Below are positions 48,249 through 59,589 of a DNA stretch of 64,000 nt, in pieces. Origin of the DNA: Humulus lupulus (taxonomy: Eukaryota; Streptophyta; Magnoliopsida; Rosales; Cannabaceae); NCBI RefSeq assembly GCF_963169125.1, contig NC_084793.1, positions 213,616,652 to 213,680,651 on the forward strand. Reading direction: 5' to 3'. Both the position numbers and the translations under genes were made by a program. Every line of letters starts with the position of its first letter. The stretch's first letter is position 1. The notes beneath the pieces are model-generated. The model did not search any database. It was not told where the DNA came from and saw only the letters and a program-made list of their open reading frames with translations.

Positions 48249-50757
48249 TGTAACGACCCAAAATTGCTAATAAGGTTTAAGGGCCTTGATTAGTGTGCCA
48301 GGAGGGCATAACTGGTATCTATGTGAATGAATGATTAAATGCATGATTATATGGAATGCATGATTAAATGAGTATATGGATATGATTAGATGCATGTTTA
48401 TGAGTATTGAATATGCATGTGGGCCCTATTCTATTTTAAGGGCATGTTTGTAGTTTTGGCCCGTTGAGGGCATAAATGTAGTTATCTGCGATAAACTATT
48501 GAGACCACATTATTATGTGGATATATATTTGTAGCTTGTGACTCGAGGCGATCCTAGTTAGCGGTTTGGCAGAAAAGTCACAGTGGGAATTTATACCTGG
48601 CTCGGGGGAGTCTGGGGGTATTTCTGGGAGCTTGGGAAATATATTGGATAGTATTAGGCATTTGGGAAAATAATTGGTGATTAATTAGATGACGGGAATT
48701 AAGTGGTAAATATTAGGGACACACGAGGAGTTAGCGGGAATCGGGAACAAATGACCAAATGCCCTCAGAGTGTTTTAAAAGGCTTGATTTAAATGGGAGG
48801 GTAAAAGAGACTTTTTCCTGTTAAGAGATATACTTGTTATATCTGATTATTTGGAGTTAGTGAGAGTTGTAGAAGATTATAGAATCAGAAGGAAAGAAGA
48901 GGAGAAGAAAAAACAGAGACCTCTTTCCTCCTCCATTCGGTTGGCCATCTCTCCACCATTTCTTGTGGCTATTGGAGCTGGAAACTCAGGGAAAAGGCTA
49001 AGCAAGGTCTTGGGGGCTTTGATTCTTAGAGGTGGTTGAGAAGCTAACTGGAAATAGCAGCTAATTAAGGTAAGGATTAAGGGTTTTAACTGAATTTTCC
49101 TGGGTGTGTTAGGTTGAATTTTGATTTTGGGTTATTGATTGAAACTAAGGGCTTGAACTTGGGGATTTGAGGAGCTAAAGTTTGGAAGAGCATCTAAGAC
49201 AACCTAGGGTCAAATTCACCCAGCTAAGGTAACCAATTCTAACTTTGAAGTTCTGGGTTTCTGGTTTTCTATGGTGTTCTTGAGTTCTTGGGCTCAAGAG
49301 TGATTTCTGTGTTTGATAATGTTTTGGCTGAGCTTTTGATGTTGATGGGTTGTCTTGGTTGAGTTATAGTGGGTTGTAAGGTCAATTTTGAGGTTGGGTA
49401 AGTTTTGGAGTGGTTTGGTAGAACTTTGGCTCAGGGAAAGTTTGAAGGAAAAACCCAAAAAGTGGGTTGTGCTGGTTGTAGCGCTGTAGCGCTAGCAGTA
49501 GGGCGCTACAGCGCTACACTTTGTGTTCTGGGGGAATTTTGCTCTATTTGTAGCATTGTAGTGCCCTCCTTAGGGTGCTGTAGCGCTACCCTGTTTCCAG
49601 AAGTGGGTTTTTGAGTTATTTCTTAGGGTTTTTGCCCGGGGGGTCGGGGTTTGATTCCACCACCCCGTTTGGTGGAATTAGGGATTTCCGAGGGCTCGGG
49701 ATCGGTCCCGAGGCTAGGTTTTAGAATTGAAGTTTAGTGATGGTTGTAATTTATGGGTGTGACTAAGTGTACGCTAAGGCTCAAACGAGATCGTGCTTGA
49801 AGGTCAATTTCGCTAATCAAAGCTATCAGAGTCTAAGGTAAGAAAATTGCACCCGATTAGGTGGTTAAGTTGGGACTAAGAGTTCCCTATATTTGTATAT
49901 AATTTCATGAGGTGGTATTACACCACGGGGACATATGATAAACGACCTAAGAGTGCCAGAATCAATATTTGCGCACAGGGCGTGACTCAGCCATTGGTAG
50001 CTGAGGACAGCTTATTAATCACTGAGCTCGGTTAAGCTGGCCGGAGTCAGTGGGTATAACATTGGAGGCGGCCTAAGTGAGCCGAAGACAGTGGGTTAAA
50101 CAGAGGGTACGACCTAAGGGCGCCGACTCTGAGTATTATTTGATGGTTGTGGTAAACTGTTGATTATGAATGTGATTATTGTTGTTAACCTGATGAATAT
50201 GAGATGTTGATTATCTGGTTGACAAATTGTTAATTTGTTGTTGGTTATCACTGAATAGGTGAATGTTATGAATTGTTGAAGACTTGGTTATGCTTGTGGA
50301 ATATTTTATTATTGATATTGTTCATGCCGTGATATTATGTTTTCTTGCTGGGCCTCGGCTCATAGGTGTTGCATGGTGAAGGTAAAGGCAAGGGTTTGGT
50401 GGTTCAGCCATGAGTTGGAGAGCTCTGGAGGCGAGGTGTACATTGTCAGCTATTCGGCGGCCACGGTCGAGGGTTTGTACAAAGACGAAAACCTAAAATG
50501 TAATTTTTGCCATTAGAGTGGCCATGGTTATTTATAACTTTTGGAATTTTTGTAGACATGTCTTTTAAACCCTGTTTTGGGATCCCATGTACTAAACTTT
50601 CATTTTATATGAAAAATTATTTGTTTATAACTAAAACCTTTTAATCTTTACCTAAATACAACTTTAGGACCACGTTTTTAAATTTATGACTTGATTGGCA
50701 AGTCTTGCACCTTCATAAACACACAGTGTAACAATCTTGGCTATCCAGGGCGTTACA
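48249..50757 (+). mobile_element. solo LTR (2509 bp) inside gag of element C
   Basis: Starts TGTAACGACCCAAAATTGC, ends CAGGGCGTTACA. Flanking pentamers GAGCA (48244-48248) and AAGCA (50758-50762) differ by one base; the gag frame resumes correctly, so the boundary is sound. Contains GCGCTACAGCGC palindromes (49478-49593), hairpins such as CTCAGC-N8-GCTGAG (49986-50005), and the motif CTTGCTGGGCCTCGGCTCA at 50344-50362. A TGAAGGTAAAG follows. Same broad family as 60972-63779 and 7581-8035. Confidence 0.93.
49478..49593. repeat. GCGCTACAGCGC palindrome block in solo LTR 48249-50757
   Basis: GTAGCGCTGTAGCGCTAGC and GGGCGCTACAGCGCTAC within 40 bases, then GGGTGCTGTAGCGCTACCC at 49573-49591. Nested self-complementary AGCGCT cores. 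The same arrangement occurs at 61942-62060. Confidence 0.82.
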
Positions 50758-51446
50758 AAGCAGCTGCTCATGCCAAGACTATTGGAGATGAGGGAAAGAC
50801 GATGGCCATCACAACTGGAGTGCAACACCAATATCCCCTCTAGAGCAACCTACATAAATATGGATTCAATAACACTCAAGAATTTCTAGATTGAGCAGAC
50901 AAGTGCATCAAGATGGAGGAGGCTATCGCCAATGAAGGAATGTCCCCAAAGGTTGACCAGGGACAGAAGGAAGAATCGAACAAAGTTTCCACTGGGTTTG
51001 GAAAATCCAACAGCAACAATGAAAAAGGTAATAATAAGAATGGAGGAAAAAGGGCAAACACTGAGAAGGCGACATCTAATGACAAGCGCCCTAAACAAAA
51101 TAGATACGAGCTGAGGTTCACTAATTACATGGCCCTGGTTGATAACTGAGCTGAAGTGTATCAGGCCAGCCATACCACAATCCCTTTTAGGTGACCAGCC
51201 CCGGTCTGGAAAGACATATCCAAGAGGGACACAACCAGGTTTTGTCGTTTCCACAACGACTATGGCCATGATACCAACGAGTGTAACCAGCTGAAGGACG
51301 AGATCGAGTTCCTTATTCGACAGGGACATCTGAGAAGATATGTATGAATAGGGGGAAATTCCTCACAAGGGGCTAATGGAGGCAACAAGCAGGTACCTGT
51401 ACACAAACGCTCGCCTCCTCTACAGCTAGCTTCGGTTACTGTTATT

Positions 51447-53384
51447 TTGCTAACCATCTACGGGGGACCGCATGTATCTGGTGACAGTGGTAAGACAAGG
51501 GAGAGATATGCCAAAACCCTACGTCATGATCAGGACATAGTGATGCTAAACATCGAGGAGAAAACGCCCAAAAATGCTCGAACAGAAGAAGAATTTATAA
51601 CTTTCTCTGAGCTGGACGCACAGCATGTCCGATTTCCCCACATAGATCTTTTGGTCGTGGACGTAGAAATGGCCAACATGATGGTGAAACGAGTATTGGT
51701 GGATACTGGAAGCTCGGTAAACATTCTATACAAGATTTAGAACCATACAACCAGACCATCTACAGTTTCTCTAGCGAGGGGCTAGCACCAACTGGGTCAA
51801 TCAGACTCCCGGTCACGGCAGGAGTGGCACCCGCAAATAGGACATTACTCACTACTTTTATAATAGTTGATTGTCCATTCTAGTTTCCAATCGATGTAGG
51901 AGTTGGGTGCGTGTTGGGAAATCAGTGAGGGGCTAGAGAACATTACAACTCCTCGATCACAAAGGCAAGAAGAGGCGGATCGGGGAGCGTATAAGAAAAA
52001 GGGTTGTTGGTGGTAAACGAGTCACAATCCCAATCAGGTGAACAAGTCACCAAATAGGGCATGGCCCAATGTGAGGATAGGGAGTTAGATCCTCGCTTTG
52101 GGGATTTTGAAGAAAGTATTGGACCCGTGGAAGACCTCAAGGAGGTCCAACTAGAAGAAAAAGATCCAACCAGAGTTGTGAAAGTCGGTAAAATTTTAGA
52201 GATAACTATCAAAATAAAGCTGGTGGAGTTTTTGAGGAGGAATCAGGAGGTCTTTTCCTAGTCGCATAAAGACATGGTTGGGTAGACCCAGTAGTTATCA
52301 GCCATGTCCTGAACATAGACAAAAACCACCCACCAATGCAACAAAAAAGAAGGCTGCTCGACAAGGACAGGTCTAAAGCCTTAAAGGAAGAAGTCGAGAA
52401 GCTGAAGGAAAATGGATTCATTAGGGTAGTGTTTTATCAATCTTGGCTCTCTAATCCTGTACTAGTTCCTCAATCAAATGGTAAGTGGTGGATGCGCGTG
52501 GATTTCACAGAACTTAATAAAGCCTGCCCGAAAGATTGTTTCCCACTTCCAGGAATCGACTAGCTGGTCAATGCTACATTAGGACATGAAATTTTGTCAT
52601 TCATGAATGCATACTCCGACCATAATAAAATTAGTATGCATCCACCTGATGAAGAACACATTAGCTTTCGAATAGTAAACCACATGTTCAAAGATCAGAT
52701 CAGAAATAACATGGAGGTTTACGTCGATGATATGCTGGTTAAGTCGAGAAAAGCTAGTGAACACATCAAGGACCTGCATGAATGTTTCAACATCTTGAAC
52801 AAATATCAGATGAAGCTTAATCCTATTAAGTGTTCTTTTGGAGTTGGATCAGGAAATTTTTTGGGATTCATAGTAAACTCATAAGGAATCGAAGCCAATC
52901 CCGAAAAGATTCGAGCATTTATCAAGATGCAGCCACCAGCCAAAGTTAAAGATGTACAAAGCCTGACAGGGAGAATCGCGGCTCTGAGTAGATTAATATC
53001 TAAGTCTACAGACAAGCGCGTCCCATTTTTTAATATACTCAGAGGAAACAAAAAGTTCGAGTGGACAGAAGAGTGCGAACATAACTTTTAGGCACTTAAG
53101 GCCCATATGTCGCGATCCCCATTCTGTCCAAGCCAGTCGAAGGAGAAACTTTGTACATCTACTTAGCCATAACAGAGTATGTTGACAATGTTGTTTTAAT
53201 TAGGGACAAAGAAAACATTCAAAATGCAGTATACTACATAAGTAAATGGATAGTGGGAGCAGAATTATAATATCTTACTATAGAGAAATTGGCTTACTGC
53301 TTAACACTAGCATCAAGAAAACTACAACCCTACTTTTAGGCACATCCCATAGTTGTTTTTACCGACCAACCACTACGGCAAGTC
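51447..53384 (+). pseudogene. pol: protease, reverse transcriptase and first RNase H of element C
   Basis: Protease: VLVDTGSSVNILYK at about 51695-51735, followed by a stop. RT: RVDFTELNKACPKDCFPLPG near 52495-52555, FMNAYSDHNKISMH, a deletion joining EEHISF to RIVNHMFK near 52660, then VYVDDMLVKSRK near 52720 and the NPIKCSFGV segment. RNase H is recognisable to about 53380 only as fragments with many stops. Tat-lineage sequence style as in element B. Confidence 0.88.
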
Positions 53385-56199
53385 TTGCAAAAGCCAGAAG
53401 TCGCTAGTCGACTACTAAAATGGGCAGTTGAGCTAGGACAGTTCAAAATTTCCTATGAACCTCGAACAACCATAAAGGGTCAAGCCTTAGCGGACTTCGT
53501 AGTTGAATTCACCGGACTCCCAAGAAGCAAGTCGATTATAGAACCCGAAGATCAAGATCAAACTCTCGCCTGGAGATTGTTCGTAGACGGATCATCTAAT
53601 GAGCACAACTCGGGGGCAGAGTTGATTTTAATCACCCCCAAATGGCATCGGTTTCACTGTGTAATAAGATTCAACTTTACTGCCTCCAACAATGAGGTCG
53701 AGTACGAAGCATTGCTCGCAGGTTTGAGACTAGCCAAGGATATGAAGATAAAGTCATTAGAGATATACAAAGATTCCCAGCTAGTTTTTAATCAAATCCT
53801 TGGAGAATATCAGGCTAGTGGTCTTAAGATGGTTGCGTATAAAAACAAGGAAAAAGACTTGCTAGCACAATTTAAGAAGAATACTCTCCAGCAAGTTCCT
53901 CGCGACCAGAACTTGAACGCCGATGCCTTGGCCAAATTAGCAAGTTCCAAAGATGCTAACACTTTGAGCATAGTACCGGTCAAATGTTTGACATCTCCCA
54001 ACATTCAAGTAGAAGAATCCTCCCTAGTAAGTCCGACACATGGATGACTCCCATTATTCAATATCTCGAACAAGGATGGTTACCTGCAGAAAGGAACAAG
54101 GCAAGGACACTACAAAAGCAATCAGATCACTTTATCCTGCTCGATGGATTTCTATATCGACGAGGATATTCAATTCCTTTATTGAGATGTATTTCTAGGG
54201 AAAAAGCTAAGGGATTGATGCAAGAAGTACATGAAGGATTATGTGGAGATCATGCTGGGGGGAGCAAAGTTTGTCAGAAAATATTCTTCGACAAGGATAT
54301 TTCCAGCCCACAATGATCGAGGATTCTATGGAATTTGTCAAGAAGTGTGATAAATGATAAATATTCTCCAAGATACCTCGAGCAGCCCCAAATGAGCTTA
54401 AATAGATGCAAATCCCATGGCCATTCACAATTTGGGGAATATATCTGATCGGATCTTTGCCCACAGGAAAAGGAAATGTCAAGTATGCAGTAGTTGCTGT
54501 AAACTACTTTACTAAGTGGGCAGAAGCTGAACCACTTGCGACAATCACATTCAAGAAAGTGTTAAATTTTGTTGTAAAAAACATTGTATGCAGATATGAG
54601 TTGCCGAAAAATATTGTATCAGATAATGGCACACAATTTGATAGCAACCTATTTACCGATTTCTGCGAGAGACATGACATAATGAAGAGCTTTTCATTAG
54701 TTGCCCATCTACAATCCAACGGGCAGGTGGAAGCTGTAAATAAAACGTTGAAGGACACATTGAAGAAAATGCTCGAAGAAGCAAAGGGAGCATGGCCAGA
54801 ACAATTTTCAGAAGTACTTTGGTCGTATAAACGTCACACCGAACAACAATAGGCCATACTCCATTTTCCTTAGCCTATGGGTATGAATCCATGTTACCAG
54901 TTGAGTTAGATCCTGTAAAGACCTCCTTTCTTAACATACTTATATATATAGTGTAAAAACAAAGTTTAGCATCAATACGGCAATATTGAAATTCTGAATT
55001 TACAAAAAACTTTATTGGACAATACATAAACTAATGTTCATAGCTTCAAACAATACAATACTCACGACTAAATAAAACTTTATCTTACATACAAATCTTA
55101 ATACTTTTATAAATAATTTTCGTGGCGTTACTACACCTTAACGTAGAACTATAGATGTATCCAACCGATAAATTTAAAAGCTTTATGTAAATTACAAAGT
55201 TCACGAAATACTTTTAAAGCATTATGTAAATTATAAAGTTCCCGAAATACTTTTTATAAAATATAAATATAAAATCAAGTTTCTCGTTTATTTATAATAT
55301 AGCATAGCAGAACTCCACTCCTTTCAGGTCAACCCCATATGTACAGTCATGTTGGCTCCACGTATACTCATCAACGATTTATATTTGGGGCATCTTACCT
55401 ACAATACAAAACATTATCTAATGAGCTAAGTTTCAGTAAGCAGAATAGCTACCTCATATGCATTAAAATACACGTGCAACATGTTATGTCTTTTCTTTCT
55501 TTCACTTTCCTTTCTTTTGGGCCCTAGAGGATACTGCTGCCGGCATTACATAGGGAATCATATTCCCACCTGAACATAAACATGATAATAGGGAATTTCT
55601 CCCTCATAAACATTCATTATATAGGGAAGTACATCTCCCTGCTTACATTTTTGGGACATAGGTCTCCCAAGCATCCCTTATACTTTAACGCTTTCAATAA
55701 CTTGTTTGTGAACATTAAGCGTGCTTATGCATAATAAATATAACATTCTTGAAAATAACTTATGCATAAAAACAACATAGCAGAATAACATATAAAGCAT
55801 ATAAATTCACATAAGACACATAAAAGACTTGTATTGTAGATGATTATTCTACTTACCTTGTGTCTTGATAAAACAACCAAAATTATTAGTTTCCTGTTAA
55901 AAACACAAACTATTAACTTACATAAAATCTACACGATGTAATTTTAATTTATAATTGTTATTATTCAATTTTTCTTATTTTATTGCTTATTTTATGTCCA
56001 TGCATATGGTCATACTATAATTGTCCATGGCAAGATCCCGGTCTAAAAGTCGTGGTCATGGTCATACGGAAATGTCCTGGTCATAATACCTGTCCATAAT
56101 AATAGGGAATAAGGTCATAAAAGCCCATAATAGTCCAAAGTGTGACCATAGCCTAGATAAGTTTAGTATTATAATGACACATAAAAATAGTTTATTTTT

Positions 56200-56515
56200 C
56201 AATTTTTGGCATTGTAACTTAGAACGACATGGTAATATAATCTATATATAAATTTTGGCATTATAACTGCACAGTAAAATAATCTATATATAAATTTTGG
56301 TATTATAACTTCATGGTAAAATAATCTATATATAAATTTTTGGCAATATAACAACATAGTAAAATAATCTATATATAAATTTTTGGCATTATAATGACAT
56401 AGTAAAATAATCTATATATAAATTTTTGGCATTATAACGACATAGTAAAATAATCTATATATAAATTTTTGGCAATATAACGGCATAGTAATATAATCTA
56501 TATATAAATAATAGC
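56200..56515. repeat. 43-bp tandem repeat, about seven copies
   Basis: Unit GGCATTATAACGACATAGTA continued AAATAATCTATATATAAATTTTT, varying mainly in the first half. It lies between the minus TATA box and the conserved LTR motif, as do tandem arrays in the other LTRs. Confidence 0.92.
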
Positions 56516-56700
56516 TAAATAACTGAACTGAAAGGCTCTGGAAAGAGCTTACCTAAAAGGCCTTCATAGGCTAGCGTTATAAACAGAACTTCGCCTTGAT
56601 CTTAGAGATTTAAAACTTTAAAAGAGTGTTAAGAAGATTTTTAGGCAGAGTGAGAGAAAGAAAGATTTTTTGTAATTTAAAAATGAATTCTGGAAGGCTC

Positions 56701-56708
56701 TATTTATA
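56701..56708 (-). promoter_or_regulatory. TATA box for the sense transcript of solo LTR 54914-57483
   Basis: Minus strand CCTATAAATAGAGCC followed by a C/T-rich leader. It is divergent to the plus-strand TATA box at 57156-57163, 450 bases away. Confidence 0.6.
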
Positions 56709-57079
56709 GGAAAATATTGGGTTACTATGCTGCATAGTAAAATAATAAAATATTTAAAATATCAAGCATAGAAAAATAATAAAATATTCAAAATATCAAG
56801 CATAGTAATTTGCTGAAGTCATCACTGTGTCACTACTGCATCAACATGTGGGACCCATGGGGTGGACCCCGCTGTGGGACCCACTATGAATAGTACCCGG
56901 TGAATAGTAACCAAAAAATGAAAACTTCCTAATCTTCTTATATTACTTAGTCCAACATTTTTTACTCACAAACTTTTCTAAAAAAGTTTCTCTAACATCA
57001 ATAAATTAATTTTTCCCATGTGTTAGTTACTTCAACAACTTAGAATTGTTAAAATCCCACAATAGAATTCAACTATATC

Positions 57080-57163
57080 CCCAACGGTCAGGTTACTGTT
57101 TCCAACGGTCGGATCACTATTCACCAACGGTCATAACAGCTAGTTTTTTTTGTCCTATAAATA
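57080..57163 (+). promoter_or_regulatory. three MSA-type AACGG boxes plus TATA box
   Basis: CCCAACGGTCA (57080-57090), TCCAACGGTCG (57101-57111) and ACCAACGGTCA (57123-57133) are spaced 21 and 22 bases apart, then TATAAATA at 57156-57163. The plant mitosis-specific activator consensus is YCYAACGGYYA, bound by three-repeat MYB proteins: the first site fits fully and the other two have one mismatch each. A G2/M-phase promoter is an inference from the motif. Confidence 0.62.
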
Positions 57164-57236
57164 CTTCTTCCTTCAACCATTTACTTGCACAACTTCTTCA
57201 TCTCTTAACCTTCTAGATAAAATTCATCATCAAATC

Positions 57237-57392
57237 ATGAATTTCTCTTTATTGTTCATAACTTTAGTGATTGTTTGCTTGTATTTAGCATCATTCTATG
57301 GGTATTATACTAATGAAATGCCCATGAATATTGTAGTTGCGTATTCATTAGCTATTCTTCCACTTTACTTAATAGCTATAGCCTTCGATTAA
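57237..57392 (+). CDS. 51-residue hydrophobic small ORF in LTR, antisense to the element
   Basis: An ATG 74 bases after the TATA box opens MNFSLLFITLVIVCLYLASF, then YGYYTNEMPMN, then IVVAYSLAILPLYLIAIAFD and TAA. It has two predicted membrane helices (about residues 3-20 and 32-49) with a short polar loop, the first also resembling a signal anchor. AATAAA follows at 57418-57423. Promoter, leader, ORF and poly(A) signal thus form a compact unit within about 350 bases. I do not recognise the peptide. It could be chance in AT-rich DNA; the ordered signals argue moderately against that. Confidence 0.4.
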   Translation: MNFSLLFITLVIVCLYLASFYGYYTNEMPMNIVVAYSLAILPLYLIAIAFD

Positions 57393-57841
57393 CATTGTAA
57401 TGCACTCAAAAGTATGAATAAAATTTCTTGTCTTATTTTTCATAATTGTTATAATGCATTTGTAGAAAGAAGTGGGAGTTACAGATCCACCCTCGCATAG
57501 ATGGATAACATACGATCAGAATACGAATAACCTATTATTAACGAAGTTTTTGGACTTGGTTAATGAAAGGTGCGAGCAGATTCAATTACAAGTTGTAGCC
57601 TACCAGCAAAAGGGCGCTTGCTATTTTAATTCTAAGAGTATTTGACATAGGAGACTTGGTGCTTAGAAGAGTATTTCTGAATACTCACGATCAGGCTACT
57701 GGAGTACTTGGACCAAACTGGGAGGGTCCATATCAAATTGAAGAAATTCTTCAACCAGGCACATACAAACTTGCTCTCTTAAACGGAGATCTCGTTCCTT
57801 GCTATTGGAATGGAGAACACTTGCGCAAGTATTATCAATGA

Positions 57842-58489
57842 ACATTTATATTTAAAGATTTGGCTTGTATTAATTTTACCTTTTACAAGTTTTTGAACAA
57901 GGCTAGTCGATTAGATGGCTGGTCGCTTATAAGTGCAAGATCAATTTTCGATCACTCGTATAGACACAAATTTTTGTCCATTTTTTATGAGAAATAAAAG
58001 GAACTATATGCAGCCAGTTATTCTTGCCAATTATTGTATTTATTACAAGTATTTGCTCATTGTGTGTGTTGTCTTGCTATATTATCACTGGTTTTTTTAT
58101 AAGTACGCGGGCACTAATGTTTGAATAGGTATTGGTCAATGTCAAGTGACCGAGAACCTTAGACTCCTCGATCACTTGGGGGGCATATAAGATACTAAGC
58201 GAACAAAGCATATTGTAAACATTTGTAAACACACGAGCAAAATATGGGAAATCATACTACGACACTTAGAGTATTTTTTAATTTTTTTAGCTAATTTGAT
58301 GAAATAATAATAAAGTGTTATGCTAGGTTCGGTCATACGAGCAGATGTTATTATAGCAATTGTAATATCAAAACGAAATACCTTTACACTACGAGCAATT
58401 TCTGCTTGGATGTAATTAAAAATATTAAAACTAAATAAATCTGCCTTAGGCAGCATATTGTCTTAACACCGTGAACAGTCTGTTCCGGT
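57842..58489. other. spacer between integrase and antisense ORF of element C
   Basis: AT-rich non-coding sequence with a CACTTGGGGGGCATATAA stretch near 58173-58190 that resembles polypurine-tract-like sequence. No gene recognised. Confidence 0.5.
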
Positions 58490-58957
58490 GTTCTAGTTAC
58501 ATAAAAAAATTTATAATTTTTGTGCAGCTGAAGGGGGGGTCTTGTTGAGGTTGTTGATCGACAGAGGTTCCAGCTTCCTCTTCGGCTCCATTGATGCCCG
58601 TCACCAAGGAAATTTCAGGAGACTCTGGGGGATTTTTCTCCTCCTTCAGGCGAGCAACGCACTTGGCAAGTTCAGCTTGTTTTACCTGCTCAGGAAGGTT
58701 ATCAAAGTTTGCATCTTGATTATTCTTTCAGAACATGTAAAAGCAGTTGAATGTGGCTCCTCAGAACCTCTCCAAGTTTTGGGCATTCTGCTCTTCGAAC
58801 AGCTTAACTCTGTCCTCCAGACTATTGGCCTCCTTCATGCTCGCCTCCAGTTCTTCTTGCATCTTGGTTGCCTCCTTGTAGTTGGTTTCAAAGGCTTCCT
58901 TGAACTTGTCCTTAGCAGCAACATCCCTAGCCAGATCCTCTTGGCTCTTCTTAAACA
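58490..58957 (-). pseudogene. C-terminal coiled-coil part of antisense ORF of element C
   Basis: On the minus strand, opposite to gag-pol, a frame reads MFKKSQEDLARDVAAKDKFK, then EEQNAQNLERF, and after shifts QAELAKCVARLKEEKN and a C-terminus with EEEAGTSVDQQPQQDP. It corresponds in position and coiled-coil character to the end of the antisense ORF in element B. The N-terminal domain is missing, probably deleted, because the LTR follows directly. Confidence 0.65.
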
Positions 58958-58959
58958 TG

Positions 58960-59589
58960 ATGATGTGGCATGTTTAAGAGGCACATGGACAACACATGAA
59001 TGATTATTGATGAAGACTGGTCGATCAACGACCAGGATATCGAGAGGAAATTGAGTTGCTTGATAGGCACAAGGAATATGCTGAGCAGCAAGAAAAGACG
59101 ATGTGCTGACACATGAGACCAAATCTGCTCGTGGGACCGAGGCAAGCACTCAAGGACGATTATGGGTTAGATATTCCCAAGATATTTGATTACTTTTATA
59201 AGTATATATAATTATATTTGTTACTATTTTGTTATGCTTGTAACAAAGGTTAAGGATGGCCCATAGACCCATATGTATGAGCCTATAAATAGGACTCATG
59301 GGATTCATTTATTATATACGCAATATATTGTATTAAGAGAGAGAACAAGTGCTTTTATACACGATTCTTTGTATTCAACTTTAGAGCTTATGAAACTTAG
59401 TGAACCCTAGTTCGCTGATTGCAGATTTTGTAGTCTACATCAATAAAAATCTAAGTGGACGTAGGTTATTACCAATCTCTAGAGCCAAACCACTATAAAA
59501 TCATTGTGTTGTTTCAATTCTTGCATTCAGTTCTGTAATCCTTATCGTTTTTCGTGACTTCGTGTCGTTGACTAAATTGATGGTCAACA
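58960..59589 (+). repeat. 3' LTR of element C (left boundary uncertain)
   Basis: Ends TTGATGGTCAACA at 59589. TATA box CCTATAAATAGG at 59282-59293, then a leader and a poly(A)-type AATAAAAATC near 59441. A TGGTCG-ATCAA-CGACCA hairpin lies at about 59018-59034. No second LTR copy is in the window, so the start cannot be fixed; an alternative start is TGTTGAGG at 58543 after a G-rich tract. Confidence 0.65.

Larger units (their letters stand above)
47319..51349 (+). pseudogene. gag: gag of element C, split by a solo LTR
   Basis: The first part (47319-48248) has a degenerate N-terminus, then the gag core from about 47811: FKMPVLPNFTGREDAISHVN, then PATLSDSAQEWYFKFSP and FVKEFYRQFY. A stop at 48198-48200 is followed by NERDSLKEYIHRFMRA. 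The frame resumes after the LTR at 50758 with AAAHAKTIGDEGKTMAITTG. The C-terminal finger is FCRFHNDYGHDTNEC near 51238-51285, which keeps the usual CxxH...GHxTxxC pattern, unlike element B. Confidence 0.85.
54914..57483 (-). mobile_element. solo LTR (2570 bp) inside integrase of element C
   Basis: Plus-strand ends TGTAAAGACCTCC and TGGGAGTTACA; duplication GATCC at 54909-54913 and 57484-57488. Minus orientation is inferred from a minus TATA box (TATAAATA, 56708-56701) followed by a leader and a GGTAAGCTC donor, and from the minus-strand motif CTTACTGAAACTTAGCTCA (55440-55422). It contains a 43-bp tandem array (56200-56515). In its U3, on the opposite (plus) strand, is a promoter-like region and small ORF (57080-57423). 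Confidence 0.93.
53385..57841 (+). pseudogene. pol: second RNase H and integrase of element C, split by a solo LTR
   Basis: Second RNase H (FVDGSSNEHNSGAELI, ASNNEVEYEALLAGLRL, NADALAKLAS) at about 53385-54010. The integrase finger is degraded. In the core, GIDL of active relatives reads GIYLIGSLPTGKG here, so the first catalytic Asp is Tyr; SDNGTQFDS and SNGQVEAVNK keep the other two. The frame breaks near 54850, is interrupted by the LTR at 54914-57483, and resumes with DPPSHRWITYDQN, ending GPNWEGPYQIEE and HLRKYYQ at 57841. Cannot be active. Confidence 0.9.
47319..59589 (+). mobile_element. Ty3/gypsy retrotransposon C, Tat lineage, 5'-truncated and heavily decayed
   Basis: Plus-strand order: gag (47319-51349), protease, RT, RNase H, second RNase H, integrase (to 57841), an antisense ORF remnant (minus, 58490-58957) and a 3' LTR ending TCAACA at 59589. 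The 5' LTR, primer site and gag start are missing; it abuts the copia 3' LTR at 47318/47319. Solo LTRs at 48249-50757 and 54914-57483 interrupt it. Many stops, a deletion in RT and a lost integrase Asp show it is older than element B. Its right border lies in a MULE transposase pseudogene. Confidence 0.9.

Noticed and set aside
57150..57236. Longer version of the small ORF starting before 57237
   Set aside because: It would begin at a non-ATG codon inside the TATA box region; the ATG at 57237 is the plausible start.
58530..58550. G-rich tract followed by TGTTGAGG as alternative polypurine tract and 3' LTR start of element C
   Set aside because: It would put the antisense coiled-coil coding inside the LTR. 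In element B that ORF lies outside the LTR, so a start near 58960 is preferred, with low certainty.
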